Both the position numbers and the translations under genes were made by a program. This document shows positions 21,245-29,507 of a stretch of 64,000 bases of DNA, piece by piece. How positions within the stretch are numbered: the stretch's first letter is position 1; each line of letters starts with the position of its first letter. The DNA is from Bradymonadales bacterium. GTDB taxonomy: Bacteria; Bdellovibrionota; UBA2394. The notes under the pieces are model-generated. The model was not told the DNA's origin, searched no databases, and was given only the letters and a program-made list of their open reading frames with translations. The DNA lies in the NCBI GenBank assembly GCA_007693605.1, contig REDG01000051.1, positions 1 to 64,000 on the forward strand, given 5' to 3'.

Positions 21245-22467
21245 GTTTGTGGGTGGTCGGGACCGACCATCATCGCGCAAGTTTAGATTTGAGAGTTAAG
21301 GCATCTATGGGCGGCAAGCTGGATGAGCTGCAGGCCTTGAAAGATTTTTCTCACCATGTCTTTTTGTCGACTTGCAACCGAGTGGAGGTCTATAGCTCAG
21401 ACCCCCGAGGGCCCTCTGAGTTTCTAGCTCGCTGGAAGCAAGAGGCCTCACTGACGACAGAGGAGGCCAAGATCTTTTTTAGTTATGAAGGTGAAGAAGC
21501 TCTTCATCATCTGTTTCGAGTTGGGGCGAGTTTAGAGTCGATGGTTCTTGGCGAGAATCAGATTACCGGTCAAGTGAAGCGGGCCTATCAACGGGCTTTA
21601 GATTCTTCTTCGTTGAGTGCGGCACTTCACCGAGGCTTTCAGTCCAGCTTTCGAGTGGCCAAAAGAATAAAGGCCGAGACAGAGATCAGTCAGTTCTCCA
21701 TTAGTATTCCCTCAGTAGGATTACGACTAGCAGAAAAGGTGTTGGGAGATCTCAGCCGACGGGTGGTGGGGGTGGCGGGCCTCGGGGAGATCGGGAGGTT
21801 GGCCGCCGAACACTTTGCAGCGGTCTTTCCGAAAAGGCTTCTTCTCTACAATCGAACTCAAGAGACGGCAGAAAACTTGAAGCTTCAGCTTCAGAGTCAG
21901 GGAGTCGAAGTCGAAGTTGTGAGAGATCTAGACCAATTGCTGTCAGAGTCTGATGTCCTTGTCTCTGGAATGGCTGCAACTGCCCTGAAGGTTGAAGACT
22001 GGCAGTTGAAGCTCCGAAACTCTTCGCTTCAGTTTATTCTCGATCTTGCCGTACCCCCACAGATCCCTCCCCAGCTCTCAGAACGGGCTTTTATCTATTT
22101 TGTCGACGATCTAAAGAGGATTTCTGAGGAAAATAACAAACTTCGACATCAAGAGTTGATCAAAGCCGAATCAATCATCGAAGATGAACTCAAAAGGGCT
22201 TGGTCACAGTTTGAGCCTCTAGATGTTCAGCAAACACTTCATCTGCTTTCTTCAAAGGTGGATGAAACCCGTCGCATCGAACTCGAGGCTCTGAGGCAAA
22301 GGTTGGGGGCGGTTACAGAAGAGGATTGGAAAGAGATTGAAAAGATGAGTGAGCGATTGAGTTCAAAGATTTTGCAAGATCCGATGCGAGAGTTGAGATC
22401 TCGCTTAGAGGGTGGGGTCGAAAAGGAAGGATTGATTCAAGCCTTTCGTAACTTTTTTGGAATCTAG
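21241..22467 (+). CDS. hemA: Glutamyl-tRNA reductase
   Basis: A 408-residue enzyme for the first step of tetrapyrrole synthesis: NADPH-dependent reduction of glutamyl-tRNA to glutamate-1-semialdehyde. The catalytic Cys45 is in 'FLSTCNRVEVYSS', with 'MVLGENQITGQVK' and a Rossmann NADPH site in 'GVAGLGEIGRLAAEHFA'. The C-terminal dimerisation helix is present. ATG at 21241 overlaps the hemX-like stop. Followed by hemC after 17 bases. Confidence 0.97.
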   Translation: MSLWVVGTDHHRASLDLRVKASMGGKLDELQALKDFSHHVFLSTCNRVEVYSSDPRGPSEFLARWKQEASLTTEEAKIFFSYEGEEALHHLFRVGASLESMVLGENQITGQVKRAYQRALDSSSLSAALHRGFQSSFRVAKRIKAETEISQFSISIPSVGLRLAEKVLGDLSRRVVGVAGLGEIGRLAAEHFAAVFPKRLLLYNRTQETAENLKLQLQSQGVEVEVVRDLDQLLSESDVLVSGMAATALKVEDWQLKLRNSSLQFILDLAVPPQIPPQLSERAFIYFVDDLKRISEENNKLRHQELIKAESIIEDELKRAWSQFEPLDVQQTLHLLSSKVDETRRIELEALRQRLGAVTEEDWKEIEKMSERLSSKILQDPMRELRSRLEGGVEKEGLIQAFRNFFGI

Positions 22468-22484
22468 CAGGGTGAGGAAGCAGT

Positions 22485-23405
22485 ATGTCTAAAATCTATC
22501 GAATCGGGACTCGAAAGTCAGAACTCGCGATGTGGCAAGCCCAGTATGTAGAGTGGTTGATGCGGGAGCAGTGGCCAGAGGAAAAGTTTGAGATTGTGGC
22601 CCTCTCTGTGAAAGGGGATGACTCTGATCTTCGAATCTCGGATTCTGGAGGGAAAGACCTCTATTGCAAAGATCTAGAGAAGGCCCTGATCGCTGGGGAG
22701 GTTGACCTCTGTGTGCACAGTCTTAAAGATTTGCCGGTGACTTTGCCGGAGGAATGTAATTTGGCGGCTGTAATTGAAAGGGGGGAGGTTCGGGATGTCG
22801 TGATTACTCGTGACAAGAAAGTTCTTCATGAACTTCCAGAGGGTTCTAAGATTGGTACTTCCAGTTTGCGTCGAAGAGCACAACTACGAGCTCAAGGAGT
22901 TTCGTTAGAAATTGTCGACATTCGGGGCAATGTCGACACCCGTATAAAGAAACTTCATGAGGGGGAAGTGGATGCCTTGATTCTGGCAGCGGCGGGAGTA
23001 TTGCGCTTGGGAAGAGAGAATGAGATTTCAGAGTATTTAGAGCCTTATACATTCGTGCCTGCTCCTGGCCAGGGGGCGATTGCCATTGAGTGTCGAACCC
23101 AAGATGAGGATCTTCGATTTAAATTGAGAACGCTTCATCATGATGAGTCAGGTCAGGCGATTGAGGCCGAGAGAAGTTTTTTGAAGAGGCTCGGAGGGAG
23201 TTGTGTTTTGCCCTTGGGCGCCTGGTGCCAGATTGAGCAGTTTCAAATGCGACTGAGGGCTTTTTTGGCAGATGTGCAGGCAGAGACGGTCATGATGGAA
23301 TCGGCCGTAGGTCCTGTCGGTCATGCTCAAGAGCTTGGGGAAAAACTAGCGGATCGCTTTCTTTCTCAAGGTGCGAGGCGAGTTCTTGAAAAAGTCTCGA
23401 CCTAG
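22485..23405 (+). CDS. hemC: Porphobilinogen deaminase (hydroxymethylbilane synthase)
   Basis: A 306-residue enzyme that joins four porphobilinogen units. Motifs: 'RIGTRKSELAMWQAQ', 'HSLKDLP' (catalytic Asp nearby), 'GTSSLRRRAQLRA', 'IRGNVDTRI', and the cofactor-binding C240 in 'GGSCVLPLGA'. Length is normal. Its last 35 bases overlap hemD in another frame, so the two are translationally coupled. Confidence 0.97.
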   Translation: MSKIYRIGTRKSELAMWQAQYVEWLMREQWPEEKFEIVALSVKGDDSDLRISDSGGKDLYCKDLEKALIAGEVDLCVHSLKDLPVTLPEECNLAAVIERGEVRDVVITRDKKVLHELPEGSKIGTSSLRRRAQLRAQGVSLEIVDIRGNVDTRIKKLHEGEVDALILAAAGVLRLGRENEISEYLEPYTFVPAPGQGAIAIECRTQDEDLRFKLRTLHHDESGQAIEAERSFLKRLGGSCVLPLGAWCQIEQFQMRLRAFLADVQAETVMMESAVGPVGHAQELGEKLADRFLSQGARRVLEKVST

Positions 23406-24054
23406 AATTCTGGCTCTTGGTTCGGCGGCCACACTCGCTCGGCTAAAGACGGAAGCCTCTTTGACCCAGTGGACTCTGCAGCGGGTTCTGAACATCGTTC
23501 CGGTAGTGCAGAAAGCGCTGCCTCGTAGGGAGTTTGACTACACTTTGCTCAGCTCGCAGTACGCCTTAAGGGGTTTGCAAAAGTGGCCTCCAACAAAACA
23601 GTGGCTTTGTATTGGCGAGGCGACTGCTCAGGCTTTGAAACGAAAGGCGCCAGAACTAAAGCCAAAAATTCTGAAGCCCTCTGACCGTCGAGGGATATTC
23701 AAGTTCTTTCAGGGCCAGACCCATCGAAAGAAGGGGGCTCGGGTGTTCTATCCTTGCTCGTCTCGTTCTGATCCTAGACTTGCTCAGAAGATCAGAGAGA
23801 TGGGCTTTCGGGTGGTCGTTCGGAAAGTCTATCGAACGGAACTTCTGAAACTTTCTCGATCAAACCGATCTCGGCTGCTGGCGGGTGAATTTGATGCCGT
23901 CTTATGCCTCAGCCCGTCGAGTTTTCTAGCCCTCCGAAAGTCCTTCGGCATCAGCCTGATTCGCCGCCTGTCGGTTGAATTTTTAGTTCTCGGGTCTACC
24001 ACACAGCAGGCCCTCAGGGCCTGGGGCATTGAGGCCAGGCGAATTCGCGGCTAG
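23371..24054 (+). CDS. hemD: Uroporphyrinogen-III synthase
   Basis: A 227-residue protein, placed as hemD by position after hemC and by weak family motifs such as 'YTLLSSQYALRGL', 'CIGEATAQALK' and 'FDAVLCLSPSSFLAL' (the typical synthase 'vaFTSp(ns)a' pattern). It closes and inverts ring D of hydroxymethylbilane. The start is probably the GTG at 23371, inside hemC; a TTG at 23386 is also possible. It ends the haem operon. Confidence 0.85.
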   Translation: MRGEFLKKSRPRILALGSAATLARLKTEASLTQWTLQRVLNIVPVVQKALPRREFDYTLLSSQYALRGLQKWPPTKQWLCIGEATAQALKRKAPELKPKILKPSDRRGIFKFFQGQTHRKKGARVFYPCSSRSDPRLAQKIREMGFRVVVRKVYRTELLKLSRSNRSRLLAGEFDAVLCLSPSSFLALRKSFGISLIRRLSVEFLVLGSTTQQALRAWGIEARRIRG

Positions 24055-24113
24055 ATTCTAAGGGATTTCTTGAATTGACAGGGCTTGGAAAGCTTTTTAA
24101 CAGGCTGTAGCAG

Positions 24114-24548
24114 ATGCAAGATCCTGACGGAAATTACGGGCAAAGACAGATCTCAGAGAACCGACTCGAGGCGATTCCCTTTTCGTTTTCAGAGCCTCCC
24201 ACTTTGATTTATTTCACTTGCCCCGAGGGGACGAGCTTGTGTCCTCGGTCTGGATTTCCTGATTTCTGGACGGCTCATATCTGGTTCGTTCCAAAGGAGA
24301 AGATTGTTGAGCTAAAGAGCTTGAAGCTTTATCTGAACTCCTACCGAGAGCGGGCGTGTTACCACGAAGAATTGGCGCATCGATTGTTGAATGATTTGGA
24401 TCAAACACTCGAGCCTCGGTATCTGAAAGTGGTTCTGGATTTTACACGAAGAGGAAATATTCAGACGGATGTTCAGGTCGAGAAAGCTCAAAGTGACTAT
24501 CAGGGCCCAAGGGCTCCCGAATGGAAAACTCGCTACGACTTTCGCTGA
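24114..24548 (+). CDS. queF: NADPH-dependent preQ0 reductase QueF (short YkvM-type)
   Basis: A 144-residue unimodular QueF, which reduces 7-cyano-7-deazaguanine (preQ0) to preQ1 in queuosine tRNA-modification. The catalytic Cys43 and Asp50 sit in 'EGTSLCPRSGFPDF', the NADPH/substrate motif is 'ELKSLKLYLNSYRE', and the conserved His-Glu pair is in 'CYHEELAHRLL'. The GQPDF usually seen is GFPDF here. It converges and overlaps by 16 bases with the queG homologue on the other strand. Confidence 0.93.
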   Translation: MQDPDGNYGQRQISENRLEAIPFSFSEPPTLIYFTCPEGTSLCPRSGFPDFWTAHIWFVPKEKIVELKSLKLYLNSYRERACYHEELAHRLLNDLDQTLEPRYLKVVLDFTRRGNIQTDVQVEKAQSDYQGPRAPEWKTRYDFR

Positions 24549-25453
24549 CTCGTGTCTTTTCCATCTTTTGCTCTTTGGATCCAGTCCAGATTTCGTTTCC
24601 AGTTTTCCTTTGGGACATAGGAGATTGCCTTTGATTCGATTCGTTGGGGCCAGTTTGGATCTTCGATGTCTGAGCCTTGCAGCTTCTGAAAGGAGAGGGC
24701 TTCGGAGTCTTCGAGAGGAATCAACTTTCGGTTCCAAGGGCAGACCTCTTGGCAGATGTCGCAGCCCGCAATCCAGTTGTGAAAGTTTGGAGTGTCGTCA
24801 GAAAACTCCGTCCGATGTTCTAAAGTCCAATAAGAAATGCATTTCTTAGCGTCCAAGACATAGGCTTGAAGAGCGTCGGTGGGGCAGGCGTCGAGGCATC
24901 GACGGCAGCTTCCGCAATGGTCTGTCATCACGGGCTTTCGTTTAAAAGTTTCGGGGCTGAGATTGATGAGGATTTCTCCTAAAAACAGGCTGGATCCATG
25001 ACGAGGATGTAGAAGGAGAGTGTTCTTTCCCTGCCAACCTAAGCCCGCTCTCTGGGCCCAGAACTTTTCTAAGACCGGGGCCGTGTCGACACAGAGCTTC
25101 GATTCAAGCTCTGGAAATTGATCTCTGAGAGCCCTCTCTGTTTTTTGGAGTTTCTCTTTGAGTACGCGATGATAGTCCTCTCCCCAGCTATAGTTGGAGA
25201 CTTTCACTGGGCCTTCCGCCCAGCCGGGGAAGTAATAGAGCCCGAAGCAGAGGATCGCCTTGGCTTTAGGAAAATACCGAAGAGGATCTAGTCTCTCTTC
25301 CATTCGCCTCTCAAGGTACTGCATTTGAGGGCCCTTGTACTTTCTCAACCACTCTTGGTATTGGTCTTTCAGCTCGATGGGAACATGAAGGTCACTGACG
25401 CCAGAGATCGTCCAACCCAGATCTTTTGAGAATGAATCTAAATCAAAGCTCAC
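24533..25453 (-). CDS. queG: Epoxyqueuosine reductase QueG
   Basis: A 306-residue cobalamin-dependent reductase that performs the last step of queuosine synthesis on tRNA. It has the motif 'DTAPVLEKFWAQRAGLGWQG' containing the catalytic Asp, and two [4Fe-4S] sets: 'CGSCRRCLDACPTDAL' and 'CDICQEVCPW'. The C-terminal HEAT-repeat domain of longer QueG proteins is absent; the protein ends soon after the second cluster. Start is GTG at 25453, 22 bases after the PilZ gene, so it is co-transcribed with it. Queuosine genes queF and queG face each other. Confidence 0.93.
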   Translation of the reverse strand: MSFDLDSFSKDLGWTISGVSDLHVPIELKDQYQEWLRKYKGPQMQYLERRMEERLDPLRYFPKAKAILCFGLYYFPGWAEGPVKVSNYSWGEDYHRVLKEKLQKTERALRDQFPELESKLCVDTAPVLEKFWAQRAGLGWQGKNTLLLHPRHGSSLFLGEILINLSPETFKRKPVMTDHCGSCRRCLDACPTDALQAYVLDAKKCISYWTLEHRTEFSDDTPNFHNWIAGCDICQEVCPWNRKLIPLEDSEALSFQKLQGSDIEDPNWPQRIESKAISYVPKENWKRNLDWIQRAKDGKDTSQRKS

Positions 25454-25475
25454 ACCGAAGCTCTAGCGAAGCTTT

Positions 25476-26045
25476 TCAAGCTCCGCGAGCGTTAAGGGGC
25501 CTTTTCTTCTTTTGCTTTTGACGGCTTTTTACGATCTTTCTGAGCCGGTTCTTGTCTCGGGGTGACAAATCGACGAATTCAACGCCCATTCCTTTCGGAT
25601 GGGTCGGAGATTCCTCTCCCTGAACCCAGCGAACGAGGGCAATGCCTTCAAGGGGGGGCTCAGGGTCGAGCAGCAGCCTGAACTGAAAGCTCGACGACAG
25701 GGGATAGGGCTGAGGGGTTTTGATGTACATCCCGCCACGACTGATATCCACCGTATGACTTCGGTGACTGGGTCTCGCAGCGGCCGCCGTGACGATTAGA
25801 ACGGGAATCTGCAAATCTCTTCTAAAACTTTCGCTTTGAGTTCGACCTCTCATTCGACGCCAGAGGTAGTAAACATTTCGACGAATTCGGTAGCGCTTCT
25901 GGTAGGTCCAAGAGATCAGGAGCCCTCCTCCAATACAGGCCCCCATAATCAAAACCAGCAGAAACAGGTCCTCTTGGCTAAAGCCCCGAACCATCGCATC
26001 TCGAACCGAATCGACGAAAGAGTCCATTCTCTGATTTTGACTCAT
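25476..26045 (-). CDS. Membrane-anchored PilZ domain protein
   Basis: A 189-residue protein with one N-terminal membrane helix ('LFLLVLIMGACIGGGLLISW') followed by a basic juxtamembrane stretch and a PilZ domain. The c-di-GMP-binding (D/N)xSxxG motif reads 'VDISRGGMYIKT'. The preceding RxxxR element is only partly matched (ESFRRDLQIPV), so binding is likely but not certain. The C-terminus is strongly basic (KSRQKQKKKRP). It lies between an rRNA methyltransferase and queG on the same strand. Confidence 0.82.
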   Translation of the reverse strand: MSQNQRMDSFVDSVRDAMVRGFSQEDLFLLVLIMGACIGGGLLISWTYQKRYRIRRNVYYLWRRMRGRTQSESFRRDLQIPVLIVTAAAARPSHRSHTVDISRGGMYIKTPQPYPLSSSFQFRLLLDPEPPLEGIALVRWVQGEESPTHPKGMGVEFVDLSPRDKNRLRKIVKSRQKQKKKRPLNARGA

Positions 26046-26069
26046 TTCATTATTGTCCCACAGGAGGGA

Positions 26070-27227
26070 TCAAAGCGCCAAAGGATCTCGTCCATCGAGG
26101 CGGACCACTGACTCCAGATGCCTTGTTTGAGGAAAAAGGTCGATTAGTGTCCAGCTTTGAATTCGATACCCGCCCTTCTTGACCAAAGGGGTGAGGTCTC
26201 GAATGAGAGACCCGAGCGAGCAAGAAACATAAATCACTCGGGGCAGGGGCCGACCCATAAGGGATCGACAGAGTTTCAGAGATCCCCCTCGGGGTGGATC
26301 CATCACGACGCAGTCGGGCGCTTGATCTAAAAGAGAGATCAGGTTCTCTGCTTCCCCTTCAATCCATTCAATCTTTGAAGAGTTTTTCTTCGCCCAAGCG
26401 ATGCTCTCAGAATGGGACTCTACTCCAATCACTCGTTCAAAAACTTCCGAGAGGGGAAGACTCAAATTTCCTACGCCCGAAAAGAAATCGATAGCGAGTT
26501 TCTTTCGAGGCAAATCTTTTAGTTCGTTCAAAACCTGTTCAACCAAAAGCTCATTCGCAAACAAATTTCCCTGAGTGAAGGAGTTGGCTCCCACGCCCAG
26601 CTTGTGAGATCGCAGTGAATAAGTGGCATCCTGTTCCAGCAGTTGACCATTAAAGAAGCCGAAGCTTCTCGATGGAAAGCTCTTCAGTTCCTTCGCCTTT
26701 CTTTCAAGGGCTTCAAAGAAGCCCTTCACAAGAACAGGACAATCTTGAATGGGATGAAGTTCATGACTCTTTTCTTTGGTAAAGTGGAGCTGAGAGTCTT
26801 TCGCATGAATTCTCACGCGGTGCCGATACTCATAAGCTTTTGGGCTCTCGATGTATTGAAAGTGCTCTGGATCGAAATAGGGGGCCAGAGGTGAGCGCTT
26901 CAACCAATGAGAAGCCCATGAAATCTTCCACTCTCTTTGTTCTTTGGGTGAAAGGTGTTGGAGTTGACAGCCACCACAGTCGTAAAAGTGCGTGCAACGC
27001 ACATGAGCATGGGCATCGCTCCGTTTGATCCAGCGAAGCACTCTTGCCTGATATCGACTCTTTTCTCGAGCCACCAGTTCAATCTCGACCACATCACCCG
27101 ACCGAGTCTTCGGAACGAAGACGACAGCTTGGCCAAGAGAGGCCAACCCTTCGCCCCGACTTCCCAAGCCCTCGATCTCGACTTGATGCCGAGTATAAAT
27201 TTCTAACTTTGATGATGCAGTGTGCAT
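26070..27227 (-). CDS. RlmD/RumA-family 23S rRNA (uracil-C5) methyltransferase
   Basis: A 385-residue TRAM-domain methyltransferase. An N-terminal TRAM domain ('HQVEIEGLGSRGEGLA', 'GDVVEIELV') is followed by four iron-sulfur cysteines ('CTHFYDCGGC' plus 'IQDCPVL') and a class I methyltransferase core: 'DFFSGVGNLSLPL', 'DPPRGG' and the catalytic Cys in 'VIYVSCSLGS'. It should methylate a uridine in 23S rRNA, or possibly in tRNA as TrmA-like members do. Start ATG 27227; PilZ and queG follow. Confidence 0.9.
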   Translation of the reverse strand: MHTASSKLEIYTRHQVEIEGLGSRGEGLASLGQAVVFVPKTRSGDVVEIELVAREKSRYQARVLRWIKRSDAHAHVRCTHFYDCGGCQLQHLSPKEQREWKISWASHWLKRSPLAPYFDPEHFQYIESPKAYEYRHRVRIHAKDSQLHFTKEKSHELHPIQDCPVLVKGFFEALERKAKELKSFPSRSFGFFNGQLLEQDATYSLRSHKLGVGANSFTQGNLFANELLVEQVLNELKDLPRKKLAIDFFSGVGNLSLPLSEVFERVIGVESHSESIAWAKKNSSKIEWIEGEAENLISLLDQAPDCVVMDPPRGGSLKLCRSLMGRPLPRVIYVSCSLGSLIRDLTPLVKKGGYRIQSWTLIDLFPQTRHLESVVRLDGRDPLAL

Positions 27228-27367
27228 AACTAAAAAAATGATTCCTTTTCAAGAGCTTGGAGTTCTTTGCCGGACTTAGACGGATTCACCGAACTGCGTC
27301 AATTGGAAAAGCCTGGGTAAGTTCGGGTGCACCTGTGTTAGTCTGTAGGGGTCAGAGGAGGGAGAGC

Positions 27368-27736
27368 ATGGAGGCTTGGATCCACAAAAAATCTCTAGTC
27401 ATAGAGAATTTATTCTCAGTTACCGCCAATCTTATTGAATCCGTCGAGGCGGAAGATTGGTCTCAATTTGACATCACCCTTAATCGGCGATCTCAGCTTT
27501 TTTCAGAGCTTCAACGAATCGACCAGAAATTTGGAACCCAGATTTGCGGAGAAGAGGCAAAATGGTTGAATCAGCTCAAGCAAATTGATGAGATGGGTCG
27601 AGTGCTTCAATCCAAAATGTTTGAGAAGAAAGACTCTTCAAAAGAGGCTTTAAAACGGGCTCGCCATGAAAAAGTGGAGTGGGTTCGAGAAAATATGTTG
27701 CAGGCGCAAGGAAACAGCCTAGAAATCAAAGGATAG
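27368..27736 (+). CDS. Uncharacterised small helical protein (FliT/FlgN-like possibility)
   Basis: A 122-residue, all-helical protein without membrane segments ('FSVTANLIESVEAEDWSQFD', 'ELQRIDQKF', 'LKQIDEMGRVLQSKMF'). Length, charge and heptad-like pattern recall FliT/FlgN flagellar chaperones, but similarity is too weak to name it. The frame opens earlier, but gaggaggga just before the ATG at 27368 settles the start. The next gene follows after 11 bases. Confidence 0.6.
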   Translation: MEAWIHKKSLVIENLFSVTANLIESVEAEDWSQFDITLNRRSQLFSELQRIDQKFGTQICGEEAKWLNQLKQIDEMGRVLQSKMFEKKDSSKEALKRARHEKVEWVRENMLQAQGNSLEIKG

Positions 27737-27747
27737 TTGGAGGAGTG

Positions 27748-28389
27748 ATGACAGTGGAGCAGATACCGGTACAAGTAGACGGCAATCCCTTAATGTTTGA
27801 TTCGAATGTTTCGTTCGAGAATCTCACTGAACGACTAAAGCTAGAGATCGGCCCTCAGAGAGTGATCGCAGAAGTGAAGTTGGGGACTGATTTCTTAGGA
27901 TTGGATGACGAGGCGAAGATTGCTCAACAGCCGCTGAGCAAGCTTGGGCCTCTAGAGTTTTTCACCAAAGAGGTGACTGATTTGTTGAAGGACAGTTTGC
28001 AATTGGCCCCACGGATTTGTGAGTCGCTGGCTTTGGATTGTCAGGATGTTTTGGCGTTTTTCGAAAAAGAGGAGTTTGAGGCGGCTCACGAACGAATCGG
28101 AGAGATCAGCTCTCTCGTCGACTGGCTCTTGCAGTGTATTGTCTCCCTTCAAAGCTATGGAGATGAAAGCTTTAAGACTTTGGCGGTGGAAGAGGGAACT
28201 TTGGTAGACTCTGTTCGTGCGATGGAGAAAATCTTAAAGGAGCTTCACGGTCACCTTTCAAGCCAGAACTACGGGCCCTTTCTCAGAATTCTCTTAGGAG
28301 AGTTCAAGCCACAGATCATTTTGTGGAAGGCTTTATTTGAGAAAGCTGCCACAAGCTGGACTCCTCGATCTTCAAAGAGCGAGACATAA
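27748..28389 (+). CDS. Uncharacterised protein
   Basis: A 213-residue protein that I do not recognise. It has a short beta-rich start ('IPVQVDGNPLMF') then long amphipathic helices and no signal or membrane segment. A strong ribosome site (ttggaggag) precedes the ATG at 27748; the frame opens earlier but only as a shadow. Its 3' end overlaps that of gpsA by 74 bases on the opposite strand. It forms a pair with the gene upstream, so both probably act together, perhaps in motility. Confidence 0.6.
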   Translation: MTVEQIPVQVDGNPLMFDSNVSFENLTERLKLEIGPQRVIAEVKLGTDFLGLDDEAKIAQQPLSKLGPLEFFTKEVTDLLKDSLQLAPRICESLALDCQDVLAFFEKEEFEAAHERIGEISSLVDWLLQCIVSLQSYGDESFKTLAVEEGTLVDSVRAMEKILKELHGHLSSQNYGPFLRILLGEFKPQIILWKALFEKAATSWTPRSSKSET

Positions 28390-29275
28390 GCCGTTGTAAC
28401 TCAAGTTCGGGTTTTGCTGACTCGTAGCAAATTCGATAAACAGCTTGGCTGATCGGCAAGTCTAAGGCCTGCCGCTTCGAGATTTCAAAGACCTGTTGGG
28501 CCGTGTAGTAGCCTTCTACCGTCTTGAGTTCCCTTAGGGCTTCTTGAATGTTCTTTCCTGCTCCCAGTGCCAGCCCGAGTCTTCGATTGCGGCTAAGATC
28601 GCCGGTGGCAGTCAGCCAAAGGTCCCCCACTCCCGCCAGGCCTAAAGCTGTGGCGGGCCGACCTCCAAGAGCTTCGACCAGTTGAAACATTTCGACCAGA
28701 GCTCGACTCAGAAGTGCGGCTCGGGCGTTCAGTCCAAGCTTTAAGGCATCTGAGATGCCGCAAGCAATCGCTAGAACATTCTTTAGGCTCCCACAGAGCT
28801 CTACCCCAACGGGGTCGCTGTGGGCGTAGAGTCGAAACCATGCCGTTCCTAACGAATCGCACAAACTGGAAACAAATTCCGCATCGCGACCAGCGATCAC
28901 ACAGGCGGTCGGCTTTTTTTGAATCAACTCTGCTGCAAAGCTGGGGCCAGAGAGGGTCGCAATGGGCGCAGAGATCTTCTGTTCAGCAAGAGGGCTGAAG
29001 GTTTTCATGCTCTTTCGATCGATTCCCTTGCTCGCATTCAGAACGCCGCTCAATTTGCGAACTTTAGAGAGCTGGTCGATGACAGATTCAACCGCGGGGA
29101 AGGGGCAGGAGACCAGAGCCAGACACTCCTCTGAAAAGGCCTCATCCCAGTCGGTCTTCGAGGCGTTTCGGTCTAAGCTCACGACCTTATGGGACGCCGC
29201 CTCAAAGCTCTCTTTAAGGGCTGTTCCCCAGTTTCCTGGGCCGATAATGCAAATGCGGCGCTGTTCCAAGTCCAA
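28316..29275 (-). CDS. gpsA: NAD(P)-dependent glycerol-3-phosphate dehydrogenase
   Basis: A 319-residue enzyme reducing dihydroxyacetone phosphate to sn-glycerol-3-phosphate for phospholipid synthesis. The nucleotide site reads 'IIGPGNWGTALKE', the family motif 'LSGPSFAAEL' follows, and the catalytic Lys is in 'GSLKNVLAIACGISDALKLG'; 'GLAGVGDLWLTATGDLSRNR' is also typical. Start is TTG at 29275. The 3' end overlaps an unrelated gene by 74 bases. Confidence 0.95.
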   Translation of the reverse strand: MDLEQRRICIIGPGNWGTALKESFEAASHKVVSLDRNASKTDWDEAFSEECLALVSCPFPAVESVIDQLSKVRKLSGVLNASKGIDRKSMKTFSPLAEQKISAPIATLSGPSFAAELIQKKPTACVIAGRDAEFVSSLCDSLGTAWFRLYAHSDPVGVELCGSLKNVLAIACGISDALKLGLNARAALLSRALVEMFQLVEALGGRPATALGLAGVGDLWLTATGDLSRNRRLGLALGAGKNIQEALRELKTVEGYYTAQQVFEISKRQALDLPISQAVYRICYESAKPELELQRLMSRSLKIEESSLWQLSQIKPSTK

Positions 29276-29309
29276 CTCTCTTTCGATTCCATGGCATAAT
29301 TAAAGAAGC

Positions 29310-29507
29310 GTGAGAGATGCACAAGTAAAAACTAAAGGCCGTCCTTTTTTAGGCATTTTCTTCGAGTGTTGTCAGGTTTATCAGCGAATCTATCGTGAAC
29401 CGGATGCCACGCGCTATCAGGGGCATTGTCCTCGCTGCTATCGATCCATTCGCTTGCGGGTTGACCCCACGGAGGGGTCGAATTGTAGATTTTGGAGGGC
29501 CCTATGA
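29310..29507 (+). CDS. Small CxxC (zinc-ribbon-like) protein
   Basis: A 65-residue protein with a Cys-Cys pair in 'FFECCQVYQRIYRE' and a CPRC motif in 'YQGHCPRCYRSIRLRVD', followed by 'GSNCRFW'. The two cysteine pairs suggest one zinc ribbon, with conserved aromatic and arginine residues. I recall similar short proteins in deltaproteobacteria and planctomycetes, but no function. The GTG start lies 34 bases from the divergent gpsA. Its stop overlaps the ATG of the next gene (ATGA), which implies a functional pairing. Confidence 0.75.
   Translation: MRDAQVKTKGRPFLGIFFECCQVYQRIYREPDATRYQGHCPRCYRSIRLRVDPTEGSNCRFWRAL

Noticed and set aside
24312-24737. 141-codon antisense frame across queF and queG
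   Set aside because: Overlaps the clear queF and the queG C-terminus in another frame; no family match.
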